The notes beneath the pieces were generated by a model. It saw nothing but the letters and a program-made list of their open reading frames with translations. It was not told where the DNA came from and did no database searches. A stretch of 64,000 bases of DNA. Origin: Hyphomicrobiales bacterium (GTDB taxonomy: Bacteria; Pseudomonadota; Alphaproteobacteria; Rhizobiales; Rhizobiaceae). Position 1 is the first letter of the stretch. Each line of letters begins with the position of its first letter. The position numbers were made by a program, and so were the translations under genes. The DNA is taken from NCBI GenBank assembly GCA_900473685.1, contig UCNE01000018.1, positions 247,815 to 311,814 on the forward strand. The letters run 5' to 3'. Below, piece by piece: positions 55,183-64,000 of the stretch.

Positions 55183-55230
55183 CCGCTTAATCTTTCCTGA
55201 AATCGCAAAGCGATTTCCGGGATTAAGCGG
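55183..55230. repeat. extended palindrome in rpsE-rplR gap
   Basis: Outer arms CCGCTTAATC / GATTAAGCGG and inner arms GAAATCGC-AAA-GCGATTTC, separated by short bulges, form a near-perfect 48-bp hairpin. It resembles the small intergenic palindromic elements dispersed in rhizobial genomes. Confidence 0.78.
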
Positions 55231-55276
55231 TCCGTGCAATTTCAATAAGTCCAGACACGAATGCCTGGAAACTGCA

Positions 55277-55639
55277 TCAGAAGTTCAGGCCACCCTCGCG
55301 GGCTGCCTCGGCGAGCGCCTTGACGCGGCCGTGATAGATGAAGGCGCCACGGTCAAAGACGACGTCCTTGACACCAGCCTTCGAGGCGCGCTCTGCGAGG
55401 AGCTTGCCAACGGCAGCAGCTGCTGCCGTGTCAGCACCCGTCTTAAGCGACGGACGCAGATCCGTGTCGAGTGTCGAGGCAGACGCAACGGTCTTGCCTG
55501 CAACATCATCGATAACCTGTGCGTAGATGTTCTTCGACGAGCGATGAACGGACAGGCGCAGACGGCCATTGGCCACTGCCTTGACTTGACGGCGCACGCG
55601 GCTGGCGCGGCGCACAAGTGTATCTTTCCTTGTAGCCAT
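55277..55639 (-). CDS. rplR: 50S ribosomal protein L18
   Basis: The 120-residue protein has [36 protein letters not shown] and C-terminal [26 protein letters not shown], both L18 hallmarks. It binds 5S rRNA. It follows rplF by 12 bp. Confidence 0.98.
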   Translation of the reverse strand: MATRKDTLVRRASRVRRQVKAVANGRLRLSVHRSSKNIYAQVIDDVAGKTVASASTLDTDLRPSLKTGADTAAAAAVGKLLAERASKAGVKDVVFDRGAFIYHGRVKALAEAAREGGLNF

Positions 55640-55651
55640 TTCGCGTGATCC

Positions 55652-56188
55652 TTACTTCTTCTTGCCTTCTTTGCGGACAATCCGCTCGCCAGCATACTTG
55701 ACGCCCTTGCCCTTGTAGGGCTCGGGGCCACGGTATTCGCGGATTTCTGCCGCGACCTGGCCGACCTGCTGCTTGTTGATGCCGGTGACGACGATTTCCG
55801 TCGGCTTCGGCACAGCAATCGAGATGCCTTCAGGAGTCTGATAGACCACGTCGTGGCTGAAACCGAGTGCCAGCTGCAGGTTCTTGCCCTGAAGCGACGC
55901 GCGGTAACCGACGCCGTTGATTTCGAGCTTGCGCTCGAAGCCGTCCTTGACGCCCTTGAAGATGTTTTCGATCATCGTGCGGGACATGCCCCACTTCGAC
56001 CGAGCATCCTTGGACTGGTCAACCGGGGTCACCGACACCGCGTTGTCGTCTTCCATCTTTACGATGACTTCGTCGTTAGCAACGAAGATGAGTTCGCCTT
56101 TCGGGCCCTTTGCAGTCACTGTCTGGCCATTAACCGTGGCTGTGACACCTGCAGGAACCTGAACGGGCTTTTTACCGATACGAGACAT
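55652..56188 (-). CDS. rplF: 50S ribosomal protein L6
   Basis: The 178-residue protein starts [21 protein letters not shown], with duplicated L6 folds and the C-terminal [23 protein letters not shown] signature. It lies near the sarcin-ricin loop and L7/L12 base. Confidence 0.98.
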   Translation of the reverse strand: MSRIGKKPVQVPAGVTATVNGQTVTAKGPKGELIFVANDEVIVKMEDDNAVSVTPVDQSKDARSKWGMSRTMIENIFKGVKDGFERKLEINGVGYRASLQGKNLQLALGFSHDVVYQTPEGISIAVPKPTEIVVTGINKQQVGQVAAEIREYRGPEPYKGKGVKYAGERIVRKEGKKK

Positions 56189-56231
56189 ATTTCAAACCTG
56201 TCTGTCCGTTATGGAGATCACTGCTACCGTA

Positions 56232-56630
56232 TTAGAATACGGAGCAGAGAACCTCGCCACCAACGTTCTGTTCGCGTGCCTGATGATCGGCCATCACACC
56301 CTTCGGAGTCGAAAGGATAGTGATACCGAGACCGTTCGCGACCTGCGGAATGGACTTGACCGAGACATAAACCCGGCGGCCCGGCTTCGATACGCGGCCG
56401 ATCTCACGGATCACCGACGCACCTTCGTAGTACTTCAACTCGATATTCAGCTCAGCCTTGCCGTTGCCGAATTCGGTTTCCGAGTAACCGCGGATGTAGC
56501 CTTCAGCCTGAAGGACATCCAGAACGCGTGCGCGCAGCTTGGAAGCCGGCGTGGAAACGCTCGACTTGCGGCGGGAAGCACCGTTGCGGATACGTGTGAG
56601 CATATCGCCCAGCGGATCAGTCATTGCCAT
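56232..56630 (-). CDS. rpsH: 30S ribosomal protein S8
   Basis: The 132-residue protein has [17 protein letters not shown] at the start and [24 protein letters not shown] near the end, typical of S8. In many bacteria S8 represses its own operon by binding mRNA near rplE; no such site was identified here. Confidence 0.98.
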   Translation of the reverse strand: MAMTDPLGDMLTRIRNGASRRKSSVSTPASKLRARVLDVLQAEGYIRGYSETEFGNGKAELNIELKYYEGASVIREIGRVSKPGRRVYVSVKSIPQVANGLGITILSTPKGVMADHQAREQNVGGEVLCSVF

Positions 56631-56642
56631 GTACCCGTCTCC

Positions 56643-56948
56643 TTACCAGCTCGACTTAACAATGCCCGGCACCTTGCCGAAATTGCCAAGTTCACGAAGC
56701 GCAATACGCGACATCTTGAGTTTGCGATAATATGCGCGCGGACGACCCGTTACTTCGCAACGATTGCGAACGCGGGTCTTGGAGCCGTCACGCGGGAGGC
56801 TGGCCAGCTTCAGAGTAGCCTTGAAACGCTCTTCAATCGGAAGAGACTGGTTCATGATGGTCGCCTTCAGGGCTGCGCGCTTGGACGCATCCTGGGCAAC
56901 CGACTTACGGCGGCGATTGTTCTTTTCAATTGCGCTCGTCTTCGCCAT
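56643..56948 (-). CDS. rpsN: 30S ribosomal protein S14 (zinc-independent form)
   Basis: The 101-residue length and the absence of the CxxC...CxxC pair mark the long, zinc-independent S14. [39 protein letters not shown] is the conserved C-terminus. Lies between rplE and rpsH. Confidence 0.98.
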   Translation of the reverse strand: MAKTSAIEKNNRRRKSVAQDASKRAALKATIMNQSLPIEERFKATLKLASLPRDGSKTRVRNRCEVTGRPRAYYRKLKMSRIALRELGNFGKVPGIVKSSW

Positions 56949-56979
56949 TCAACTTAATCCTTCTGCTTGTCGTTACGGC

Positions 56980-57540
56980 TTACGTGCGAAACGGGAAGTT
57001 GAACTCTGTAAGCAGAGCGCGAGCTTCGTCGTCGTTCGTTGCCGTCGTGCAAACGATGATGTCCATGCCCCACATCTGATCAACCTTGTCGTAGTTGATC
57101 TCCGGGAACACAATGTGTTCCTTGACACCCATGGCGAAGTTGCCACGGCCGTCAAAGCTCTTCGGATTCAGGCCGCGGAAATCTCGAACGCGCGGAAGCG
57201 CGATGTTGATCAGGCGGTCCAGGAATTCGTACATGCGAACGCCGCGCAGGGTAACCTTTGCGCCGATCGGCATGCCTTCGCGCAGCTTGAAGCCGGCGAT
57301 GGAGGTACGGGCCTTGGTGACGACCGGCTTCTGGCCGGCAATCGCTGCGAGGTCTGCTGCAGCAACCGTCGGCTTCTTGGAATCAGCCGTCGATTCACCA
57401 ACACCCATGTTGATAACGATCTTGTCGAGGCGCGGGATCTGCATGACGTTTGCGTAGGAGAACTTCTCCTGCATCGCCTTCGAGATACGCTCGACATATT
57501 CCGTCTTCAGACGGGGCTCGTACTTCTTGGTGTCAGCCAT
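56980..57540 (-). CDS. rplE: 50S ribosomal protein L5
   Basis: The 186-residue protein begins [23 protein letters not shown] and has [19 protein letters not shown] and [23 protein letters not shown], typical of L5. It binds 5S rRNA and contacts P-site tRNA. The start at 57540 overlaps the rplX stop by 8 bp; the longer frame to 57588 is inside rplX. Confidence 0.98.
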   Translation of the reverse strand: MADTKKYEPRLKTEYVERISKAMQEKFSYANVMQIPRLDKIVINMGVGESTADSKKPTVAAADLAAIAGQKPVVTKARTSIAGFKLREGMPIGAKVTLRGVRMYEFLDRLINIALPRVRDFRGLNPKSFDGRGNFAMGVKEHIVFPEINYDKVDQMWGMDIIVCTTATNDDEARALLTEFNFPFRT

Positions 57541-57844
57541 CGATCGACACTCCCGAACGCTTTGCAACGCGAACCTTCTTGTCGCCATCGATCTGGAAAC
57601 CGACGCGAGTCGGCTTGCCGTCCTTAGGATCGGCGATCGCGATGTTCGACAGGTGAATCGACGCTTCTTTGTTGATGATGCCGGCTTCCTGGCTCTGGGT
57701 CTGGCGCTGGTGACGCTTCACCATGTTAACGCCACGCACAACAGCCCGGTCTTCCTTAGGCAGAACCTGGAGAACTTCCCCAGAACGACCCTTGTCCTTG
57801 CCGGTCAATACGACGACCTTGTCGCCCTTGCGAATCTTTTGCAT
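57533..57844 (-). CDS. rplX: 50S ribosomal protein L24
   Basis: The 103-residue KOW-domain protein starts [25 protein letters not shown], the L24 signature, and initiates large-subunit assembly. It overlaps rplE by 8 bp. Confidence 0.98.
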   Translation of the reverse strand: MQKIRKGDKVVVLTGKDKGRSGEVLQVLPKEDRAVVRGVNMVKRHQRQTQSQEAGIINKEASIHLSNIAIADPKDGKPTRVGFQIDGDKKVRVAKRSGVSIDG

Positions 57845-57856
57845 CTCAATCGCTCC

Positions 57857-58225
57857 TTACAGTACTTCTGGAGCCAGCGAGATGATCTTCATGTGGTTCT
57901 TGGCGCGAAGTTCGCGCGGAACCGGTCCGAAGATACGGGTGCCGATCGGCTCTTTCTTGTTGTCGATAAGAACAGCTGCGTTGTTATCGAACCGGATGAC
58001 GCTGCCGTCCGGACGACGGATGTCCTTGGCTGTGCGAACCACAACCGCCTTCATCACATCACCCTTCTTGACGCGGCCGCGCGGAATAGCTTCCTTGATC
58101 GAAACGACGATAATGTCGCCGACCGAAGCGTACTTGCGCTTGGAACCGCCCAGCACCTTGATGCACATGACACGACGTGCGCCGGAATTATCCGCCACGT
58201 CGAGGTTTGTTTGCATCTGAATCAT
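57857..58225 (-). CDS. rplN: 50S ribosomal protein L14
   Basis: The 122-residue protein has [33 protein letters not shown] and C-terminal [24 protein letters not shown]. The start at 58225 fits the family; a longer open frame upstream is not conserved. First gene of the spc operon section, 238 bp after rpsQ. Confidence 0.98.
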   Translation of the reverse strand: MIQMQTNLDVADNSGARRVMCIKVLGGSKRKYASVGDIIVVSIKEAIPRGRVKKGDVMKAVVVRTAKDIRRPDGSVIRFDNNAAVLIDNKKEPIGTRIFGPVPRELRAKNHMKIISLAPEVL

Positions 58226-58463
58226 GTCAGGTCGCCTTCTTGTTGTGACCGGACCGGTTGGGCCAACCTCATCAGATTGAGGGCCCCCTGTTCCAGCTTC
58301 TAAATTTCTGTTCTCGCGCGGGATCGATCGTTGCCAGGGTGGTTTCCTAAACAGGACCTTCCGTGCGCTCAAAGCAAAAGAACGCCCGTAGACGAGCGTC
58401 CTTACGCTGCTTCATACAGATTTCCGCAGCCGACGCAAGGGCCGGATGCGAAAGTCTTAAGAA

Positions 58464-58700
58464 TTAGGCCTGAACGGAAACCACTGTCCAGGTCTTATCC
58501 TTGGAAATCGGCGCGCATTCCTCGATGGAAACCTGGTCGCCGACCTTGTACTGGTTGTTCTCGTCATGCGCCTTGTACTTCTTGGACCGGCGAACGGTCT
58601 TCTGGAAGATCGGGTGCGCGAAACGACGCTCGACACGGACCACGACGGTCTTATCGTTCTTGTCGCTGACGACTGTGCCCTGCAGAATGCGTTTTGGCAT
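58464..58700 (-). CDS. rpsQ: 30S ribosomal protein S17
   Basis: The 78-residue OB-fold protein reads [32 protein letters not shown]..., typical of S17, ending in the WTVVSVQA strand. Last gene of the S10 operon section. Confidence 0.98.
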   Translation of the reverse strand: MPKRILQGTVVSDKNDKTVVVRVERRFAHPIFQKTVRRSKKYKAHDENNQYKVGDQVSIEECAPISKDKTWTVVSVQA

Positions 58701-58712
58701 ATTCTTAGATCC

Positions 58713-58913
58713 TTAAGCCTTGGCTTCTGCCGCCTTCTGGCGGGCAATGGTTTTGACGCGCGCAATATCCTTGCGGACTTCATTGATGCGCGACGACTTT
58801 TCGAGCTGGCCTGTGGCCTTCTGGAAGCGCAGGTTGAACTGCTCTTTCTTCAGCTTGGCGAGCTCTTCGTTGAGCTGATCGGCGCTGAGCGCGCGGACGG
58901 TATCGGCTTTCAT
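58713..58913 (-). CDS. rpmC: 50S ribosomal protein L29
   Basis: The 66-residue helical protein has [25 protein letters not shown] and the [11 protein letters not shown] ending characteristic of L29. Located at the tunnel exit near trigger factor binding. Confidence 0.98.
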   Translation of the reverse strand: MKADTVRALSADQLNEELAKLKKEQFNLRFQKATGQLEKSSRINEVRKDIARVKTIARQKAAEAKA

Positions 58914-58925
58914 GGGCTTTACTCC

Positions 58926-59339
58926 TTACTCTGCAATGCGCTGTACGAAGCGCGTCTTGACAGAGAGTTTCGCAGCACCAAGGCGAAGCGCCTCACGGGC
59001 GAGTTCTTCGCTGACGCCGTCGATTTCGAACATCATTCGGCCGGGCTTGACCTTGCAAGCCCAATATTCAACCGAACCCTTACCTTTACCCATACGGACT
59101 TCGGTCGGCTTTGCCGTGACCGGTACGTCTGGGAATACGCGGATCCATACGCGGCCGGCACGTTTCATGTGACGGGTGATCGCGCGGCGGGCCGCTTCGA
59201 TCTCGCGTGCGTTTACGCGGTTCGGCTCCTGAGACTTCAGGCCGAATTCACCGAAAGCAAGGTCGGAACCGCCCTTGGCAACGCCCTTGATGCGTCCCTT
59301 GAACTGCTTGCGGTACTTAGTGCGCTTTGGCTGCAACAT
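58926..59339 (-). CDS. rplP: 50S ribosomal protein L16
   Basis: The 137-residue protein begins [19 protein letters not shown] and has [30 protein letters not shown], the L16 signature. It organises the A-site region of the large subunit. Confidence 0.98.
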   Translation of the reverse strand: MLQPKRTKYRKQFKGRIKGVAKGGSDLAFGEFGLKSQEPNRVNAREIEAARRAITRHMKRAGRVWIRVFPDVPVTAKPTEVRMGKGKGSVEYWACKVKPGRMMFEIDGVSEELAREALRLGAAKLSVKTRFVQRIAE

Positions 59340-59377
59340 TTTTTTAATTCTCCGATATTAGCTGCCAGGAACGACTG

Positions 59378-60091
59378 TTACGCGTTTTCGCGACGACGGT
59401 TGTTGCTGCTGGGGCCCTGGGCATCTGCCTCGGACGAACGACGCTCGGAAGCCATCGGATCGTGTTCGAGGATTTCGCCCTTGAAGATCCAGACCTTGAT
59501 GCCGCAGATACCGAAAGCGGTCTTGGCTTCAGCCACACCGTAGTCGATGTCGGCGCGAAGCGTGTGCAACGGCACGCGGCCTTCACGGTACCATTCGGTA
59601 CGCGCGATTTCAGCACCGCCGAGACGGCCACCGCAGGTGATCTTGATGCCTTCGGCGCCAAGACGCATTGCGGACTGAACGGCACGCTTCATCGCACGGC
59701 GGAAAGCCACGCGGCGTTCGAGCTGCTGAGCGATCGACTGAGCAACGAGCGTCGAGTCGACTTCCGGCTTGCGCACTTCAACGATGTTGAGGTGCGTTTC
59801 CGACTTGGTCATCTCGCCGATCTTCTTGCGCAGCTTTTCGATGTCTGCGCCCTTCTTGCCGATGATCAGGCCCGGGCGAGCCGAGTGGATCGTGACGCGG
59901 CACTTCTTGTGCGGACGCTCGATAACCACCTTGGCGATACCAGCCTGCTTCAGCTCTTCCATGACGTAGGCACGGATCTTCAGGTCTTCGTGAAGAAGCT
60001 GACCGTATTCTGCGTTGTCCGCGAACCAGCGGCTATCCCAGGTACGGTTGATGCCGAGGCGGAAGCCGACTGGATTGATCTTCTGACCCAT
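59378..60091 (-). CDS. rpsC: 30S ribosomal protein S3
   Basis: The 237-residue protein starts [24 protein letters not shown], has a KH domain ([19 protein letters not shown]) and C-terminal [31 protein letters not shown]. The final 25 residues are a variable Ser/Asn/Arg-rich tail. The ATG shares one base with the rplV stop (TAATG). Confidence 0.98.
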   Translation of the reverse strand: MGQKINPVGFRLGINRTWDSRWFADNAEYGQLLHEDLKIRAYVMEELKQAGIAKVVIERPHKKCRVTIHSARPGLIIGKKGADIEKLRKKIGEMTKSETHLNIVEVRKPEVDSTLVAQSIAQQLERRVAFRRAMKRAVQSAMRLGAEGIKITCGGRLGGAEIARTEWYREGRVPLHTLRADIDYGVAEAKTAFGICGIKVWIFKGEILEHDPMASERRSSEADAQGPSSNNRRRENA

Positions 60092-60480
60092 TATGCGGCC
60101 TCCCCTTTAGCTTCGACTTCGCGAACAACGATCGTCAGATGCGCGAAAGGCTTTTCGATACGCGATGCACGGCCACGGCCACGAGCGTGGAAACGCTTCA
60201 TGACGATGGACTTGCCAACGTAAGCTTCGGCAACGATCAGGCTGTCGACGTCGAGATCGTGGTTGTTTTCTGCGTTAGCGATCGCAGATTCCAGCGTCTT
60301 CTTGACAGTGTCCGAGATCCGCTTGCGCGAGAACTCGAGTTCGGCCAGAGCCCGGTCAACCTTCTTGCCGCGGATCATCGCAGCTACCAGGTTGAGCTTC
60401 TGGGGGCTGACGCGGATCGTGCGCGCGATTGCCTGCGCCTCGTTATCCTTCAGCCGGCGTTCGGCTTTTGCCTTGCCCAT
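60091..60480 (-). CDS. rplV: 50S ribosomal protein L22
   Basis: The 129-residue protein has [33 protein letters not shown] and the beta-hairpin segment [25 protein letters not shown], typical of L22, which lines the exit tunnel. Overlaps rpsC by 1 bp. Confidence 0.98.
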   Translation of the reverse strand: MGKAKAERRLKDNEAQAIARTIRVSPQKLNLVAAMIRGKKVDRALAELEFSRKRISDTVKKTLESAIANAENNHDLDVDSLIVAEAYVGKSIVMKRFHARGRGRASRIEKPFAHLTIVVREVEAKGEAA

Positions 60481-60482
60481 AA

Positions 60483-60761
60483 TTACTTCCTCTTTGCCTT
60501 CTTGTCCGCACCGTGACCGTAATAGGTCCGGGTCGGAGAGAATTCACCGAACTTGTGACCGATCATGTCTTCGTTGACACTGACCGGAACATGCTTGCTG
60601 CCATTGTAGACGCCGAACGTGAGACCGACGAACTGCGGCAGGATGGTGGAGCGACGGCTCCACATCTTGATCACTTCGTTGCGACCGCCTTCACGAACCT
60701 TCTCAGCCTTCTTGAGAAGATAGCCGTCAACAAACGGACCTTTCCATACTGAACGAGTCAT
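60483..60761 (-). CDS. rpsS: 30S ribosomal protein S19
   Basis: The 92-residue protein starts [16 protein letters not shown] and has [30 protein letters not shown] and [16 protein letters not shown], all S19 hallmarks. It lies in the 30S head with S13. Confidence 0.98.
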   Translation of the reverse strand: MTRSVWKGPFVDGYLLKKAEKVREGGRNEVIKMWSRRSTILPQFVGLTFGVYNGSKHVPVSVNEDMIGHKFGEFSPTRTYYGHGADKKAKRK

Positions 60762-60776
60762 TGGAGACTTCCTCTC

Positions 60777-61613
60777 TTACTTCTTACGCTGATGACGCGA
60801 GCGCATAATGAACTTGTCGGTCGACTTGTTCGAGCGCGTACGCTTGCCCTTGGTGGGCTTACCCCAAGGCGAAACCGGATGACGGCCACCCGAGGTGCGG
60901 CCTTCACCACCGCCGTGCGGGTGGTCAACAGGGTTCATGACGACGCCGCGAACATGCGGACGCTTGCCACGCCAAACCGAACGACCGGCCTTGCCGTCGT
61001 TGATGTTGCCGTGATCGGGGTTGGAAACTGCACCGACCGTTGCAAGGCAGGAGCCGTGCACCAGGCGCTGTTCGCCAGACGACAGGCGAAGGATCGCCAT
61101 GCCCTGGTCACGACCAACCAGCTGAACATAGGCGCCAGCCGAACGGGCGATCTGACCGCCCTTGCCCGGCTTCATCTCGACGTTGTGAACGATCGAACCA
61201 ACCGGCATGTACTGAAGCGGCATGGTGTTGCCTGGCTTCACGTCAACCTGCTTTTCCGAAGCGATCACCTTGTCGCCGGCAGCAAGACGCTGCGGAGCGA
61301 TGATGTAGGCCTGTTCGCCGTCCGCATAGTTGATCAGCGCGATGAACGCCGTGCGGTTCGGGTCGTATTCGAGGCGTGCAACCGTGCCTTCGACGTCGAA
61401 CTTGCGACGCTTGAAGTCGATCAGACGGTAAGTACGCTTGTGACCACCACCCTGGAAACGCACCGTGATGCGACCAGTGTTGTTACGGCCGCCCTTGGAG
61501 GACAGGCCTTCCGTCAGCGACTTGACCGGCTTGCCCTTATGCAGGCCGGACCGGTCGACGATGACCAGCTGACGCTGGCTCGGGGTGGTCGGATTGAAAC
61601 TTTTCAATGCCAT
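60777..61613 (-). CDS. rplB: 50S ribosomal protein L2
   Basis: The 278-residue protein has [28 protein letters not shown], the SH3-type core with [22 protein letters not shown], and [31 protein letters not shown] carrying the conserved His near the peptidyl transferase centre. Confidence 0.98.
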   Translation of the reverse strand: MALKSFNPTTPSQRQLVIVDRSGLHKGKPVKSLTEGLSSKGGRNNTGRITVRFQGGGHKRTYRLIDFKRRKFDVEGTVARLEYDPNRTAFIALINYADGEQAYIIAPQRLAAGDKVIASEKQVDVKPGNTMPLQYMPVGSIVHNVEMKPGKGGQIARSAGAYVQLVGRDQGMAILRLSSGEQRLVHGSCLATVGAVSNPDHGNINDGKAGRSVWRGKRPHVRGVVMNPVDHPHGGGEGRTSGGRHPVSPWGKPTKGKRTRSNKSTDKFIMRSRHQRKK

Positions 61614-61624
61614 TGTTCTATTCC

Positions 61625-61918
61625 TCAGAGTCCGGTGGAGACGTCGATGGTCTGACCGTCAGCGAGTGTGACGATTGCCTTCTTGACGTCCTTCTGCCGG
61701 CCCGCGAAACCGCGGAAGCGCTTCAGCTTGCCCTTGCGGACGAGCGTGTTCACAGCCGTGACCTTGACGCCGAACAGCGCTTCGATCGCAGCCTTGATTT
61801 CCGGCTTCGACGCGCCCTTGGCGACGTTGAAGATGATCTGGTTCTGTTCAGAAACCAGCGTCGACTTTTCGGTGATCGACGGAGCGAGGATCACATCGTA
61901 GTGGCGAAGGTCAGTCAT
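61625..61918 (-). CDS. rplW: 50S ribosomal protein L23
   Basis: The 97-residue protein reads [21 protein letters not shown] and has [27 protein letters not shown], typical of L23, the docking site for trigger factor and SRP. Its start overlaps the rplD stop by 4 bp. Confidence 0.98.
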   Translation of the reverse strand: MTDLRHYDVILAPSITEKSTLVSEQNQIIFNVAKGASKPEIKAAIEALFGVKVTAVNTLVRKGKLKRFRGFAGRQKDVKKAIVTLADGQTIDVSTGL

Positions 61919-62535
61919 TTAAACCGCTCCTCAAGAGCTTCAACTGCAGCCTTGGACAGGACGAGCTTGCCGCGGCGCAGAATGTCATAAACGTTGATGC
62001 CCTGCACCGGCAGAACGTCCACGTTCGGGATGTTCTGAGCTGCGAGCTTGAAATTGCTGTCGAGTTCGGCGCCGCCGATGAACAACACGTTGGTCAGGCC
62101 GAGCGTTGCGAATGCGCCGGTCAGCACCTTCGTCTTGGCTTCAGCAGCAACCAGGTTGTCAACGATGATCAGCTCTTCGGCACGCAGCTTGGCCGACAGC
62201 GCATGGCGCAGGCCGAGAGCACGAACCTTCTTGGGCAGGTCATGAGCGTGGCTGCGAACAACCGGGCCATGAGCCTTACCACCGCCGCGGAACTGCGGAG
62301 CACGAGCCGAATGGTGACGAGCGCGGCCCGTACCCTTCTGCTTGAACATCTTGGCGCCGGTGCGTGCGACTTCTGCACGGCCCTTGGCCTTATGCGTACC
62401 CTGCTGCTTCTTGGCAAGCTGCCAACGAACGACACGGGCAATGATATCTTCGCGCGGCTCAAGGCCGAAAATCGCGTCGGACAGGGAAACCTTACCGGCC
62501 TCTTTGCCCTCGAGTGTGGTGACGTTGAGATCCAT
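61915..62535 (-). CDS. rplD: 50S ribosomal protein L4
   Basis: The 206-residue protein has the tunnel loop [31 protein letters not shown], the L4 hallmark, preceded by [21 protein letters not shown]. In E. coli L4 represses its own operon; no such leader was identified here. Confidence 0.98.
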   Translation of the reverse strand: MDLNVTTLEGKEAGKVSLSDAIFGLEPREDIIARVVRWQLAKKQQGTHKAKGRAEVARTGAKMFKQKGTGRARHHSARAPQFRGGGKAHGPVVRSHAHDLPKKVRALGLRHALSAKLRAEELIIVDNLVAAEAKTKVLTGAFATLGLTNVLFIGGAELDSNFKLAAQNIPNVDVLPVQGINVYDILRRGKLVLSKAAVEALEERFK

Positions 62536-62547
62536 GATCTGGCCCCC

Positions 62548-63228
62548 TTACTTGGCTGCGCGCACAGCGGCAGGACGCGGAGCGTCAGCCGGAGTGCCGG
62601 ACTTGATGGCGTCGCGAACGACGATCCATGCGCCCTTGGAGCCGGGTACGGCGCCCTTGACGAGGATCAGACCGCGGTCTTCATCGGTGGAGACCACTTC
62701 CAGGTTCTGGGTGGTGATGCGTGTCTGACCCATGTGGCCAGCCATGCGCTTACCCTTCCAGACGCGGCCCGGATCCTGGTTGGAACCAGTCGAACCATGC
62801 GAACGGTGCGATACGGACACGCCGTGCGTTGCACGCAGACCGCCGAAGTTGTGGCGCTTCATGGCACCGGCAAAACCCTTACCGGCAGATGTACCGGTTA
62901 CGTCGACCAGCTGGCCGGCGACGAAATGGTTTGCAGTGAGCTCAGCGCCGACATCGATCAGGTTGTCCGACGAAACGCGGAACTCAACGACCTTGGCCTT
63001 CGGCTCTACGCTGGCGGCAGCGAACTGACCACGCAACGGCTTGCTCGTGTTCTTGACTTTAGCCTGGCCCGCACCGAGCTGAACTGCGGTGTAGCCATTC
63101 TTGTCTTCTGTGCGATGGGCAACTACCTGGCAGTTTTCCATCCGCAATACTGTAACTGGGATGTGCTCACCAGCGTCGTTATAGACGCGGGTCATCCCAA
63201 TTTTCTGTGCAATCACACCTGAACGCAT
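62548..63228 (-). CDS. rplC: 50S ribosomal protein L3
   Basis: The 226-residue protein begins [28 protein letters not shown] and has [50 protein letters not shown], the L3 extension reaching the peptidyl transferase centre. It is followed by a C-terminal extension ([16 protein letters not shown]). Confidence 0.98.
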   Translation of the reverse strand: MRSGVIAQKIGMTRVYNDAGEHIPVTVLRMENCQVVAHRTEDKNGYTAVQLGAGQAKVKNTSKPLRGQFAAASVEPKAKVVEFRVSSDNLIDVGAELTANHFVAGQLVDVTGTSAGKGFAGAMKRHNFGGLRATHGVSVSHRSHGSTGSNQDPGRVWKGKRMAGHMGQTRITTQNLEVVSTDEDRGLILVKGAVPGSKGAWIVVRDAIKSGTPADAPRPAAVRAAK

Positions 63229-63381
63229 TGGTTCATTCCTCTTAAGAGTTAGCGACGGAGCAAACCCCGTTGCATCTCTGGTTTAAGGTCTCCCTCAGAT
63301 CACCCGGTCGTTAGACCGGAAGGCTTGAGGGTCGCCCGTTTTTGGAAGTCGTTGGACGAGGTCCACGTACCTTCCTTGTTT

Positions 63382-63690
63382 TTAAAGCTTGATTTCCACA
63401 TCTACGCCGGCAGCGAGGTCGAGCTTCATCAGCGCGTCAACGGTCTGCGGAGTAGGATCGACGATATCGAGGAGACGCTTGTGGGTGCGCATCTCGAACT
63501 GTTCACGGCTCTTCTTGTCGACGTGGGGCGAGCGGTTGACAGTAAACTTTTCAATCCGGGTAGGAAGCGGCACCGGACCACGAACCGAAGCGCCTGTGCG
63601 CTTGGCCGTCGAAACGATTTCCCGCGTGGAGGCATCAAGAATCCGGTGATCAAACGCCTTGAGGCGGATACGGATATTCTGGCCGTTCAT
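63382..63690 (-). CDS. rpsJ: 30S ribosomal protein S10
   Basis: The 102-residue protein starts [26 protein letters not shown] and has [36 protein letters not shown]. It is also NusE, part of transcription antitermination complexes. The ATG at 63690 fits the family; an upstream ATG adds 12 atypical residues. First gene of the S10 operon, 153 bp before rplC. Confidence 0.98.
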
Positions 63691-63938
63691 TCGAGTTATC
63701 CTTGTTGTTGTTAGCGAACGCCACATGAGGCAGTTCGTTAGTCGTTTCCGGGTGCTGATGCTTCAAAGAGCACAAAGAGCAAATCACTCTCTGTCCGTTT
63801 CTGCAATTCGACCCGCCACATATACGGAATCGGCGTCCGACACAATGACCGAACGCCCACGAAAGCACGTTTTTTCGCGCTTCCGTCAATTCGAGAGGCA
63901 TACACCTTGAGGCGCAGGCTTCGACCAGTAAATATTCA

Positions 63939-63968
63939 GGGAAGCGGCGCTTGAATGCGCCGCTTCCC
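63939..63968 (-). terminator. hairpin after tuf
   Basis: GGAAGCGGCGC ... GCGCCGCTTCC with a 6-nt loop (TTGAAT), 11 bp past the tuf stop. There is no strong T-run on the minus strand, so partial readthrough into the S10 operon is possible. Confidence 0.6.
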
Positions 63969-63979
63969 AACCGAGTAAA

Positions 63980-64000
63980 TTACTCGACGATGGAGGCTAC
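63980..64000 (-). CDS. tuf: elongation factor Tu, last codons (partial)
   Basis: The last 21 bases on the minus strand encode VASIVE followed by a TAA stop, the C-terminal residues of EF-Tu in rhizobia. Its position directly upstream of rpsJ matches the str-S10 order (rpsL-rpsG-fusA-tuf-rpsJ). Only six residues are visible. Confidence 0.85.
   Translation of the reverse strand, partial: VASIVE

Overview
The window is chromosomal DNA from an alphaproteobacterium of the order Hyphomicrobiales, most probably the Rhizobiaceae (Rhizobium/Agrobacterium group). Reasons: GC-rich coding sequence, adk sitting between secY and rpsM in the ribosomal cluster, a short-LID adenylate kinase, an ATP12-family chaperone, a bacterial transglutaminase-like cysteine peptidase, and DUF1489 and DUF1883 proteins. 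No rRNA operon, IS element, prophage or CRISPR array was seen. One tRNA (tRNA-Leu, anticodon GAG) is present.

Layout. 1-5200: flavin reductase-like and nitroreductase pair, secreted beta-repeat protein, acyltransferase, thrS. 5397-10505: accessory-looking block rich in regulators, with a MarR-GNAT fusion whose perfect operator abuts its start codon, a TetR regulator divergent from an SDR reductase plus an NTF2-like protein, and an Rrf2 regulator divergent from an epoxide hydrolase-like protein. 10656-17877: DUF1697, yidD, an IscU-like scaffold lacking its third cysteine, folE, hisI, patatin phospholipase, CBS protein, rhomboid protease, PAS and PilZ proteins. 17979-25942: DUF1801, an AT-rich region before a transglutaminase-like peptidase, a D,D-carboxypeptidase with a SPOR domain, DUF1489, serine dehydratase, DUF599. 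26025-35588: acyltransferase-like membrane protein with a cysteine-rich tail, methyltransferase, MerR regulator, mgtE, a deformylase-like protein missing metal ligands, lipoprotein, tRNA-Leu, lipB, an M50 protease with an apparent SRPBCC domain, DMT transporter, XRE regulator.

35682-48630: formaldehyde detoxification (adhC ... fghA), crcB, then a tight rluC-like/HAD/ATP12 operon, a Gdx/SugE guanidinium exporter preceded by a two-hairpin ACGG element that matches a guanidine-II riboswitch, a VOC protein, rarA and a DegQ-type protease, and msrP-msrQ for repair of periplasmic methionine sulfoxide.

48724-64000: the S10-spc-alpha ribosomal supercluster on the minus strand, from the last codons of tuf through rpsJ to rplQ. 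It includes secY, adk and rpoA. Five gaps of about 226-239 bp interrupt this otherwise tight cluster, and several hold strong hairpins or repeats.

Most of the window is ordinary housekeeping DNA. The best second-look items are the guanidine-II riboswitch candidate, the probable leaderless self-regulated MarR-GNAT gene, the deformylase-like pseudoenzyme candidate, the SRPBCC-M50 fusion, an orphan terminator suggesting a small RNA, and the palindromes inside the ribosomal operon.
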